Source of the DNA: Telopea speciosissima
Lineage: Eukaryota; Streptophyta; Magnoliopsida; Proteales; Proteaceae
Reading direction: 5' to 3'
DNA: 64,000 nt
Assembly: GCF_018873765.1 (NCBI RefSeq)
Contig: NC_057925.1
Location: 49,426,010 to 49,490,009 of the forward strand
A program made the translations under genes and the position numbers. Positions 34,851-46,000 of the stretch are shown here, in pieces (position 1 is the first letter of the stretch; each line of letters opens with the position of its first letter). The notes below the pieces were generated by a model. It worked only from the letters and a program-made list of their open reading frames with translations. It had not been told where the DNA came from and did no database searches.

Positions 34851-36379
34851 GGGGAAATTTCTCAGATCCATGAGATAAAAAAATAATTACAAGATAAGTA
34901 TATTTAAAATTTATTTTACATCACAAATACAAATTTTGAAAAGATTTACCTAATGCCCAAATTTGTTAGTTTTCGTCCCGCCCAACAAGAAAATAGAACT
35001 AAGTTTCCTAAAATACCCTTTGGCATCACTTTTTTCCATAATTTAAGCCTAAAGATAAGCAACAACAACAATTAATACTAGATCACTACACTAGATTTTT
35101 ATTGAAATCACTCTAGAAAATCCCTTAAAATAGAAACTCTAACATCAAGGTTGCAAGACATTCTATTCATGCGTCACTTTCAAAGTTAGAAACAGTGTTG
35201 TTTGTCTGTAAAATCAATAATCATAGAAGAAAATATTAATTTCCTTATAATCTTCTCACATTTTAAATCAAGTTTTTTTGGTCATACATTTTTATTCAAA
35301 TTAAAACAATGATTATAGATAAGTTTTAATCCATTATGAATGATGATCGGGGCTGCTGTGGACTTTCTGTTTCAGGTTTTATTGATCTTAGCACAGCTAC
35401 TTGTTGGGATCCCGACGAGGTGAGAAAGAAGAGGAGGGAACCCAATCCAACGAATAGGGAAAGAAGAAGGAACCAAGGGGGAATTGTGCAAGTAGGGATG
35501 TAAACGGATCGAATTCGGTCGGATAGTGGCATTATCATATTCGTATCCGATTATTTTCAGACGGATTCGGATAATATCCTATCGGTTTTCGGACGGATTC
35601 GGATAATTTACATATAGTGATTTTTTTAATACAGATTCTCCTAAATGGATATGAACATGGATCAAATACAAATTTTCGACTATCTGTTGACATCTTTACC
35701 GTTTTTATGATGAGGGCTAAGGTTAAGACTTGAGAGTTCAGCGACTCCCTTTTTTTCTGCTCTTCTTAGTCTTTGATTTTCTCTTGTATTTATTTTCATA
35801 GATATGTGATTCCATGTTATAACATTCTATAAGACAATATATATAAACCAATAGAAAATCTAGAAAAAGAATCACATTATCTTAATTTATAAACTTATAA
35901 AAATAAGATAACAAAATCCAATAAGGTAACTTAAAAGGATAGACGAACACAGAGATATATTTTAGATATTTTATTACTTTCAGATTGCTAAACAAATGGG
36001 ATAATAATCGATCGGATAGGGGGATTATCATATTCGTATCCAATTACTTTCGGACGGATTCGGATTCTCCTAAACAGATACGAACGCGGATCGAATTCGG
36101 ATTTTCGAATATCCGTTTACATCCCTATGTGCAAGTGAGATAAGTTTATCGATTAAATTAATAATCCTTATCTTTAGGCTTAAATTATGGGGGAAAAAAT
36201 GATATCAAAGGGTATTTTAGGAAGTTTGATTCTATGTTCTTGTTGGGCAGGATGAAAACTAACTAATTTGGGGATAAGGTAAATCTTTTCAAAATTTATA
36301 TTTGTGGGCATAAAACAAATTTTAAATATACTTACCTTTTAATTATTATTTTTATCTCGTAGATCTAAGAAATTTCCCC
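34851..36379. mobile_element. Non-autonomous Mutator-like element (MULE)
   Basis: A 1529-bp element with terminal inverted repeats of about 210 bp: 34851-35059 starts GGGGAAATTTCTCAGATC, and 36167-36379 is its diverged complement ending AGAAATTTCCCC. A perfect 9-bp TSD, ATAAAAATT, lies at 34842-34850 and 36380-36388. Long TIRs plus a 9-bp TSD define a MULE. No transposase frame is present. It contains a nested hAT element (35493-36127), so its own length was about 890 bp. It lies 475 bp upstream of the RNE start codon. Confidence 0.88.
35493..36127. mobile_element. Non-autonomous hAT element nested in the MULE
   Basis: Inverted termini TAGGGATGTAAACGGAT ... ATCCGTTTACATCCCTA with subterminal GGATTCGGAT-type repeats in both arms, 635 bp. 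A perfect 8-bp TSD, TGTGCAAG, lies at 35485-35492 and 36128-36135, as expected for hAT transposition. No transposase is encoded. It entered the MULE after the MULE had inserted. Confidence 0.92.
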
Positions 36380-36388
36380 ATAAAAATT

Positions 36389-38321
36389 CCCATGGCAGGT
36401 CTATGTAGGGGCGGGCTAAACCAGTTTTTTTTTTTTTTTTTTTTTTGGGGGGGGGTAGAAGGGCTGAACCAGTTGAGAGTTCACGTTTCCAGGTAAGGTA
36501 AGGATCGAATTTTCCTTTCACCAAGGTGTTTTGACTGTTTTCCTAGACTTACATTAAAACCCAACAATGTTATATTGGTGACTACTCTTATGCGGATAAC
36601 CTCCACTAGGGGTGTAAGTTTGGCCTTGTCAATTCAAGCCCGCCCTAAGCCCGAATAAGGCCTAGGCTGGATTTTCAACCCTAAGGGTGGGTTAGGGTTG
36701 GAATTAAGGTACTTAGTGGCTATGGGGACTTCAAAGTATGCGATACATAATTACAATTTATGTAATAAGAATGAGACAATAAAAACACAAACACATATGT
36801 TAATGGTGTCTTCTTATGCAAGATGTCTCAAAAACAAGTTCTTCATCTTGATCTTGAAGTCTCTTGTGATCAAGCATGAGACATTCTTTCTCTTTTGTTG
36901 CCAAGATGCTTGTATGCATTCCATCATGTAATCTCTTGGAAGTCAGTCAATGTAGGGGATTGAGTAGACATTTCAAGTCAAACATATATTAGTAATCTCA
37001 ATATCATCATCCAAGTTCTTTCAGCACCGAAATATAGAGGTGCGGATCCTTTAATCAATAAGAATCTCTTTAGTCTAAAAATTTGACCTACTAATTCGAT
37101 CGAACAAGACTATTTTATATGTTTTGACGAAACTACACACCAATCCCAACAGATTAACCGACTTTTAGGACCGTGGAATGGCGAATATACACAACACAGA
37201 CCACATTCATACACCCGATGTGGGACTAAACCCACACACTCCTTCGTTGTTGGTTTTCTTTTTTTACACCAATCCCAAAAGACTATTTTATATGTTTGTC
37301 AATAGGGGCAAGAATTAGTGATGAGACTCACTATTTTAGGAATCTAATAGTAGCATCAAATCACCACAGATGAAGAGATTCTCTCTTTACCCTGTGAAGA
37401 AAAACGTTTGCCAAAAATTGGTGAATCTCTGTTCCAATTAAAAAAAGAAAAGTTGAAATCTGTAATATGATACACATTTGGTTCTATACTATAGAGATTA
37501 GAGATTGAAACATAGAAAATAGCATGTGTACAAACTTGCCAATCAATCTCAGCTCAATACAATTTATAAATTTGACTAGTGACCAATCAAATGGATTGTC
37601 TATCTAACATTTGAACATTCGCAATGGCCTATTAATGGTCCAAATTTATCCTCTTAATAAACCAAGACAATATACAAACCTATGGATATATAATTGACTC
37701 ATTTACAAAGTAGGACTAAATGTACTTAAGCCTAACAATGTGTTAGATATAAACATGAGCAAATTGCATGGCCCTCCCTTGGATTTTGCTTTAATTACAA
37801 AGTAATTACGTCCGCACCTGAACAATTACAACAGATGCAAAATCGTTGAAGTTGGTTGCGGTCAGTTTTGCAGCTCGAAGATCACTGGATTGGTGAGTGG
37901 AGCTCTTTGCAAATCGCCTAAGATGGGAAGATGTATATGCAAGTCGCAAGAGAAGAAAGAGGTGAGATGGAGGAAAATGAGGTTGGAACGATGGAAGATT
38001 GAGGAGGTGGGTTCGGGTTTTGTAATGTTAAGATAAAAGGGTAAAACTACACTAATCAAGGGTAATATCACCATTTTTTAATGTTTTGCTTCAACTAACA
38101 GTTTCAATTTAACGGACTAGGGTGATTGGGATTACTTGTAAGCCTCACCATAGTCCAAGGGAGGTCCATGTAATTGTTCAAAACACGAAGATATTTGTAA
38201 TTGGAGCAAAGTCCAGGGGAGAATCATGTAATTTTCTCAAAATAGAACAAAACCCCACAATTCCCCAAGCCCATCGCCCCTTTCTCTTCTCAAACCTAAT
38301 CCTTGTAACCCTAAAACTAGC
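36389..38321. other. Intergenic, TE scraps, no gene
   Basis: Contains a T-run and G-run at 36425-36456, a partial hAT-like GC repeat at about 36606-36680 (AGGGGTGTAAGTTTGGCC), and LTR-like words near 37190-37240 (CGATGTGGGACTAAACCCAC, also found in the LTRs of the element at 24098). Nothing else is recognised. Confidence 0.4.
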
Positions 38322-38484
38322 GGATTCGGCTCCTCTCCTTGGAAGGCATTGCCTAATGAGGCATCCAAAGGTTGGGCTATGCCACACACAGTCAACCATC
38401 GAGATGTGTGCGGCACAACCCAACCTTTGGATGCCTCATTGGGCACTCATTGGGCAATGCCCTCCAAGGAGAGGAGCCCAATCC
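38322..38484. repeat. MULE-like foldback MITE, family A copy 3
   Basis: A 163-bp hairpin starting GGATTCGGCTCCTCTCC and ending GGAGAGGAGCCCAATCC; the arms are nearly fully complementary (GGCATCCAAAGGTTGGGCT against AACCCAACCTTTGGATGCC). It is the same family as 8411-8582 and 9857-10026. The 9-bp flanks AAAACTAGC and CCACTCACC do not form a clear TSD. Confidence 0.7.
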
Positions 38485-39214
38485 CCACTCACCTACCTTT
38501 TCCCTTCCTCTTCTATGTCTTTGACAGCCCGATCGAAGGGCAAAACCTCACACCATCAATTGAGCTCGTCTTCGTCAATCCTTCTCAATGTCTCTTTTCT
38601 TTGTAGCCGTGACCGCTTCAAACTATTGCAACCACCCACCCTGCAAAATCCTTGTTGGTTGAGCTTCGTTGCAAGTCGTTCCCAACCTTTCTCTTTCCGT
38701 TTATCCATTACTAATTTATCACCTCCAAAGTCCAAATATGTCAATCATTCAATCCGCCAATAGACACAAAAAAGACATGTAGATAAAAAATGTTAATGAT
38801 TTTTTTTTTGAATTGTCTAGCCTAACCAAACACTTAAGTGACAACAACAAAAACAATATTTTTTTCTTTTACTATCCATTTATATTCAAACAAAAACAAT
38901 CATGAATGATGATTTCAACCAATAACAAAGAACTCCTTTTAAGCTCTTTCGACAGTAAATATATGCCCGTATTTTTTCTTTTGGAGGAACTGTATTAAAC
39001 ATATATCATATCATTGTCGGACATGTTTTACTGTGCAGGATTTTTTTGAAGTATTATTTTTGTCTAGTTCGTTTAGTATCTGTATGTATCCATACCTTTT
39101 TTTTTTCCCTTCTTCGATACTCGAAGTTACTAAAAACTATGCTTTGAACCAAAAGTGTTTCCAATGTCCCCTTGCATGGGATTTATTTATTTTTTAAGGT
39201 AAGAGGAAAAAAAC
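38485..39214. other. Intergenic, no gene
   Basis: AT-rich sequence with T-runs; nothing recognised. Confidence 0.4.
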
Positions 39215-39474
39215 TAATAAAAAATCTCATGTGAGGCATAGGAACCGCTACTGGTTCAGAGACACTTTTCTATAATTGAACTAAGGAGATGGTTTCCTAC
39301 TACGTCAGTGTAGGAAGGAATTTGTACGCCACACTGATGGTGATATAGAAAATGATATCATTCATGTAGGGCCCACATGGATCATAATAGAAGTGTGTGT
39401 GTCAGTGTGGCCCCACAAGTCATTATGCGAAAGGATGTATGATGAAATTTGTACTCTAACCTTGTATGCTTCAT
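39215..39474 (+). repeat. Direct repeat flanking the mitochondrial insert, left copy
   Basis: 260 bp beginning TAATAAAAAATCTCATGTGA and ending ACCTTGTATGCTTCAT. It recurs in direct orientation at 41139-41379 and directly abuts the left end of the mitochondrial rRNA insert. Confidence 0.85.
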
Positions 39475-39804
39475 AAGGTTCTACCACTACTCAAAAGAAG
39501 AGTTTGATCCTGGCTCAGAAGGAACGCTAGCTATATGCTTAACACATGCAAGTCAAACGTTGTTTTCGGGGAGCTGGGTAGAAGGAAAAGAGGCTCCTAG
39601 CTAAAGGTAACTTGTCTCGCCCAGGAGATGAGCACAATTGAGAACAAAGTGGCGAAAGGGTGCATAACTCGTGGGAATCTGTCGAACAGTTCGTTCCAAA
39701 TCCTGAAGAAAGCTAAAAAGTGTTGTTTGATGAGCCTGCGTAGTATTAGGTAGTTGGTCAGGTAAAGGCTGACCAAGCCAATGATGCTCAGCTAGTCTTT
39801 TCAA

Positions 39805-39844
<40 letters not shown>

Positions 39845-41138
39845 CACAGGGGGGCAGCAGTGGGGAATCTTGGACAATGGGCGAAAGCCTGATCCAGCAA
39901 TAATGCGTGAGTGAAGAAGGGCAGTGCCGCTTGTATAGCTCTTTCGTCGAGTGCGTGATCATGACAAGACTCGAGGAAGAAGCCTCGACTAACTCCGTGC
40001 CAGCAGCCGCGGTAAGACGGGGGGCAAGGGTCCTTCGGAATGACTAGGAGCAAAGGGCACGTAGGCGGTGAATCAGGTTGAAAGTGAAAGTCGCCAAAAA
40101 TTGGCGGAATGCTCTCGAAACCAATTCACTTGAGTGAAACAGAGGAGAGTGGAATTTCGTGTGTAGGGGTGAAATCTGGAGATTTACGAAGGAACGCCAA
40201 AAACGAAGGCAGCTCTCTGGGTCCCTACCGATGCTGGGGTGCGAAAGCATGGGGTGCGAAAAGGATTAGATACCTTGGTAGTCCTTGCCGTAAACGATGA
40301 GTGTTCGCCCTTAGTCTACGTGGATCAGGGGCCCAGCTAACATGTGAAACACTTTGCCTGGGGAGTATGGTCGCAAGATCGAAACTCAAAGGAATTAACG
40401 GGGGCTTGCACAAGCGATGGAGCATGTAGTTTAATTCGATACAATGCGCAAAACCTTACAAGCCCTTGACATATGAACAACTTAACGGGATGGTACTTAC
40501 TTTCATACAGGTGTTGCATGGCTGTCGTCAGCTCGTGTCATGAGATGTTTGGTCAAGTCCTATAACGACTGAAACCCTCGTTTTGTGTTGCTGAGACATG
40601 CGCCTAAGGAGAAAGTCTTTGCAACCGAAGTGAGCCGAGGAGCTGAGTGACATGCCAACGCTACTAATTGAGTGCCAGCATGCAGCTGTGCTGTCAGTAA
40701 GAAGGGAGCCGGCGCCTTTTGAAGCACTTTGACATGTGAACCGCGAGAACGATTTCATCTCCTTCGGCGCATGTTAGCACGTGGCTAAGCGCTAGCTGAT
40801 CTACGACCACCATTGCGCATTAGCACGCACAATAGTTTGATTGCTGCTAGCACGCAAGCTGTTGCGCGGGAGTGCGTAACTAGGTTGCACGCTAACGCGC
40901 TCTGGCTTTCTTCGCATGCTTGAGCGCCTTGCGAGATACAAGTGTTTGGCCGTATCATACAGGTGACGACGACTTCGAGTTGGCGGTGGAGGAAGACCCG
41001 GCATTCAGGCGAGCCGCCCGGTGGTGTGGTACGTAGTGGGTTTAGTACGCCCCGCCAAAAGGGCTCCGAAACAAACAAAAAGGTGCGTGCCGCACTCACG
41101 AGGGACTGCCAGTGATATACTAGAGGAAGGTGGGGATG
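39475..41138 (+). pseudogene. rrn18: Nuclear copy of mitochondrial 18S rRNA gene (NUMT)
   Basis: The segment contains the plant mitochondrial small-subunit rRNA from its 5' end: GAGTTTGATCCTGGCTCAGA, then AGGAACGCTAGCTATATGC, the 530-loop GTGCCAGCAGCCGCGGTAA near 40000, the TTAGATACCTTGGTAGTCC region near 40267, and GGGGATG near 41138, where it stops before the 3' part of the gene. AGGAACGCTAGCTATATGC is mitochondrial, not plastid, in type. Many differences from a functional rRNA are G to A or C to T (for instance GGAATTAACGGGGGCTTGC), a stretch is missing after TATGAACAA near 40480, and no function is expected. The ORFs overlapping it are not genes. Confidence 0.93.
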
Positions 41139-41379
41139 TAATAAAAAATCTCATGTAAGGCGTAGGAACCGCTATTGGTTCAGAGACACTTTTTGATAAT
41201 TGAACTAAGGAGACACTTTTCTATAATTTGCACACCACACCGATGGTGATATAGAAAATGATATCATTCATGGAGGGCCCACATGGGTCATAATAGAAGT
41301 GTGTGTGCCAGTGTGGCCCACAAGTCATTATGCGAAATGATGTATGATGAAATTTATACTCTAACCTTGTATGCTTCAT
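41139..41379 (+). repeat. Direct repeat flanking the mitochondrial insert, right copy
   Basis: 241 bp matching 39215-39474 from TAATAAAAAATCTCATGTAA to ACCTTGTATGCTTCAT. A central part of about 45 bp differs: CACTTTTCTATAATTTGCAC replaces the left copy's GAAGGAATTTGTAC region and its upstream bases. Confidence 0.85.
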
Positions 41380-42029
41380 TTTCCCTTGATACTATTTGGG
41401 GAAATATTATTGTCACAAGAGCCTATTACTTTTCCAAACCTCACAAAACTCCTATTGCCACATGGATAGATAATGTGCCTAATCCGACCATTGGATAAGG
41501 AGGACATGGTTTAGATTAGCCACAATTCAGATTTCAGAATCTAATTCAATAAAGGTCAAAAGATCGCTATTTGGTCGCTTGGTCTCTACACCAACATTTG
41601 GGCCAATGGGAAGCACGCCTGAGTATCTACCCAGGGAGCAGGGGCATCATTTCACAGTGCCCTATGAGAGGGCGTAGGGGGTGCCACCAAGGAAAGATCT
41701 TTTTTTCTTTCTTCAATCAAAATATCCCCTCGTGTATGGGCATGCTTCCCATGCATGTGTATCAATATTGGGGAAAAGAACGCTAACCAGTCACGTGGTT
41801 AGCGTGGTTCCTGCGCCTAAACACAAACCAATGCCTTTGTGCATGAAAAGATCACTCGGCCCCTAGTGAAAATGAAAATCACATCCAAACCAATGCCTTT
41901 GTGCACACATTCATTGGTTACCGCACTGGTGTGGGCTACATGACCGGTTAGCATTCTCTTGCCCATATTTTAATTATTATTATGTACTTTTTCAATTTGA
42001 AGCAAGTTAATATATGAAAAAGGTAGAAT
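41380..42029. other. Intergenic, no gene
   Basis: The word ACCAATGCCTTTGTGCA occurs twice (about 41827 and 41889), and GGTTAGC words surround it; a decayed foldback is possible. Nothing else is recognised. Confidence 0.35.
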
Positions 42030-42150
42030 GTTCTCTGTGCCGCAGCGCAGCCCGCGCCCAGGCACATGGGTAGCCTGTGCAGGGGGGCAGGGTGGTCATT
42101 GCGTCCACCCCTATGTGGCTGGGCGCAGGCTACGATGCGGCACAGAGAAC
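42030..42150. repeat. Short GC-rich foldback element
   Basis: Arms TGTTCTCTGTGCCGCA ... CCCGCGCCCAGGCACATG and GTGGCTGGGCGCAGGC ... TGCGGCACAGAGAACA are inverted copies around a 30-base loop containing GGGCAGGGTGGTCATTG. The loop word GGGTGGTCATT also occurs in the family B element at 61662. Confidence 0.65.
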
Positions 42151-42322
42151 AGTGCCCCTATGAAAAAATTTAGAATAAATGGCTTTGATCTACCTTGTAA
42201 CTTCTGAATACAATGCAAATATTTGTGACACCAATAATACCAAGTGTCACAAGGGTCTCTTTCCGTTATTATTTTGATTTTTTTTTTAAACCTTAATGTA
42301 ACCAAGCATCTAGGCAATAAGT

Positions 42323-42731
42323 CGTCACCATCCTACGTCGCACACAAGAGACAAAATCCGATTCTACACGAAACGAAACACCATTGTGAAGACAACTTTT
42401 TTATTACCCAAAATACTCGATATTGTATGGTATTCGAGTACACAACTTAGCCCTCCTGGTGCCAGAGGTATAGCTCAATGTAATCAACTGTGACTATACC
42501 AAACATGAATCTTCTTTGGTTTTTTTTTCCGTCACCATCTTATGTCACATACAAGAGACAAAATCCGATTCTATACGAGACGTAACACCATTGTGAAGAC
42601 AACTTTTTCATTACTCAAAATACTCGATATTGTATGGATATTTGGATAATAACTTAATCTTTCTGGTGCCAGAGGTATACCTCAGTGTAACCAACCGTGA
42701 ATACACCAAACATGAATCCTTATTTTTTTCT
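42323..42731 (+). repeat. 200-bp tandem duplication upstream of FPPS
   Basis: Two direct copies, 42323-42529 and 42530-42731, share CGTCACCATC(C/T)TA(C/T)GTC, ACAAAATCCGATTCTA, CACCATTGTGAAGACAACTT, AATACTCGATATTGTATGG and CTGGTGCCAGAGGTATA. They are diverged by roughly a tenth. The second copy ends about 330 bp before the FPPS start codon. Confidence 0.8.
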
Positions 42732-43063
42732 TTTCCTTATTGGTTGTTCTTAATGGAGAAATTCTGTTTGGTTGGCATGTCTACCCAGGTGTGAATTTTG
42801 ATCACAAGATGTTGATATGTTATATTTCCCAAATTTCTATGGAAACAGACAAGAAATTCCCATTTGTACATCTCCAACTCATTCAGAATCTAAATATACA
42901 ATTGTAGAAACCCAGAACTCTCTCAAATATATAATTGCAAGAGCCAGAATTCCCATGTTCGTGGTACAGTTCACTTTTCTCTTCTTTCTGTATATCTTCT
43001 CTGCACAAAAAACATAACGTTCCTCCTTCCGCTGCCCTCACGGCTCGTTGTGTTACTTTCCTC

Positions 43064-46000
43064 ATGGCGGCTTTGAACGGGGCAGCCACCGATATGAAAT
43101 CCACCTTTCTCAAGGTTTACTCTGTCCTCAAATCTGAGTTGCTTCAAGATCCTGCTTTCGAGTTCACCGATGATTCTCGACAATGGGTCGAGCGGGTAAA
43201 ATTTTTCCTCTCTCCTTTTTTCTGTGCTAGTTTTGAGCTTGGATTTTCAAAATCACTTGTAGGATATCTGTACCTGTGTCATTTCAGTTGATGTAGAAAG
43301 GTATCGTCACTCAAAACTTCTATATCATGGATTTGAGTCCTGAAGTTTCATCTGATCTATTACAAGTTCGAAATCCTGTGTGGGTTTACAAATCTTGGAG
43401 TCTTTTATAAAAATCGGTGCCAGTGAAAGTAGATTTCCCATGCATTTTCGGGCCTTAAATGCCTCCCTTTTAGTTGCATTGTAAATCTTTCAGTTAATGA
43501 GGACTGCTCATTTTACCCGAATGTTTTCCAGTTTCCATGGATTTGGATTCAGAAGTAATGTTTGATTTATTTGTGATTTCAGTCATTATTACATATTCTA
43601 TCACTTTAAATCCTGCAGTCTCATAGAAAAGCGGGTATTGTTAACCGGAAAAAAAGATCTAATGAAATCACTAGCTAGATGTGCAGTATTATTCAAATTT
43701 TAGACATTTGACTTCACTTTTCATAGGCATATGGATAGTTGTTGATTTGAAATTGTTAGCATTCTTTCCTTTCCGTAGTATTTTTGGGATTTCTTAGCCC
43801 TTTTTTTTTCTGTTCAATCTCCTAATTATGCCTGTATGCCCCTTCTTTTTCCCCCTGCAGATGCTGGACTATAACGTACCTGGAGGTGGGTATAGATCTT
43901 TTGACATTTATTCTCAATTTACCTATGTATTAAAAGAAATGTCTGGTCCTCCAGGGAAAGAGCACTAACCGAAAATAAGCATTAGTTGGAGGAACATGTT
44001 CCAATTTTTTTTCATACAACTCATGGATGGAATACTATTGCTGCCAGGGAAGTTGAATCGGGGACTCTCTGTGGTCGATAGCTACAGGTTGCTGAAAGAT
44101 GGGATGGATTTGTCAGAAGATGAAATTTTTCATGCTTGTACTTTAGGATGGTGTATCGAATGGGTACATACATAGAGAAATCTTCTTTTGCTTTTGGTTG
44201 AGTTTAGCATATTTTTTTACTACCGTAACTGTTTCATCAGTTGTTTTACCTTTCAGCTGTTGTAGGGGAGGTAAATCTAACTCTTCTTGACAATAAACAA
44301 TGCAGCTTCAGGCTTATTTTCTTGTTCTTGACGATATTATGGACAACTCCCACACTCGACGTGGTCAGCCTTGTTGGTTCAGAATGCCCAAGGTGAGTCT
44401 ATGTTTGTGTGTGTTCGTGCACGCACCTATGCTAAACATATTCCAGGGTGCTTCTGTTGTTCTCTATGGTGTTACTTTGCCAGCATTTCTCTGACTGTCA
44501 TTTAACTTAGCATTGAAGGTTACCAAAACTTATATGGTGTTTATATTAGGTTGGTCTTATTGCTGCTAATGATGGTATCCTACTTCGTAACCACATTCCC
44601 AGAATTCTCAAGAGACACTTTAGAGAAAGGCCATACTATGTGGATCTTCTGGATTTATTTAATGAGGTGGTTGTCTCATATATGAAATTCTAAATTACAT
44701 TCTAGTCAAATTCTGAAAATTATGGCTGATTTCTATCATGGATTACCAGGTGGAGTTCCAGACGTCTTCAGGACAAATGATTGATTTGATTACCACAATT
44801 GAGGGGGAAAAGGATCTGTCTCGGTATACATTACCTCTGTAAGTGAGGAACTCTGCAAGTGTCTCAGTAACAGGGTAGATCTAGAGAATTTGATGGATGT
44901 GAAGCATTTGTGACTCACATTCCACACCTACACATGACTCACCTCTTACAGTCCTTACTATTCTGTTGATTGGGCATTGTATGAATAATTGAATACAGAA
45001 CAAAAATAGTTTCCCGTTCCTAAGAATAAGCCAATGCCATTGTTTACTGCAGTTATCTGCAGGTCAAAGGGAGCAATTTTTAGCTCTTGGCAAGTCATTT
45101 GACTTTGGTGTCCATAATGGGAACAGTATGTTACTGCACATGCTATACACATTCCATCACATCTATGACTTCTATATATTGGTCAGATATGTGGGATACT
45201 ATGGCATGGAATACATGAAACCAAATTTTTGTGCTGTCGATGGACCATAAGCAATTTATCTACAGGATAAACATGCCATATTGTTGTACTTTACCGACCT
45301 GAGTATTACTCATATGAAAGGAATAACAAGGTTCTGTCTACACGCTGTGTATAGCAGACTTTGGGGCTTCTGAAAATATCTTTTTATGTTCTTTTATGGT
45401 GTCACTATTTGGCCTGTATATGGCTCATACTTGCATTTGAGATGGACTCAATCTGTTGTTACTTTCAAATTTTAATCATGTTACTCTTCTATTTGTCTTT
45501 TGCTGATCTATAAAATGTTTGGGATTTAATGCAGTCATCGTCGCATTGTTCAGTACAAAACTGCCTATTATTCATTTTACCTTCCGGTGAGTAAACATGT
45601 ATTTTATATTTGACGTAACCATATCACATGATCTTGAATCACTCATATTACAACCTTTGTTGAAAGAACGTTTCAGTAGATACTGGTCTAGTAAAATTCT
45701 ATTGAAGAGTGCTTAGGTGTCATTATATCTTAAAGGCAGTTGGAAACTAAAACTTCAGTTTTTAGAGATGTGCCTGATAACCAGTCTTGGTTCATCTTTG
45801 ATTCTTTCTTTTAAGATTTCAATCTTTTGTTGCACCAAAAATTGTGCTTTTCTAGAGGTACAAAACAAATACTTTATGATTTGACTTTTGGCACAATTTT
45901 CCAAAAATTACCACCTGTTTAGAGGATGATGCTAGCATGGCGCTCCGCTGAATCCTAGTTATTGTTGGTTGGTTATGGTTGACCAATAACAATCTAAACT

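Noticed and set aside
39475..41138. Bacterial or plastid 16S rRNA gene (contamination)
   Set aside because: The variable text (AGGAACGCTAGCTATATGC, the CGTTGTTTTCGGGGAGCTGG region) is of plant mitochondrial type, with decay, and both flanks are plant nuclear repeats. Not bacterial, not plastid.
42920..42935. TATATA as FPPS TATA box
   Set aside because: Several AT-rich candidates between 42810 and 42990; none stands out.
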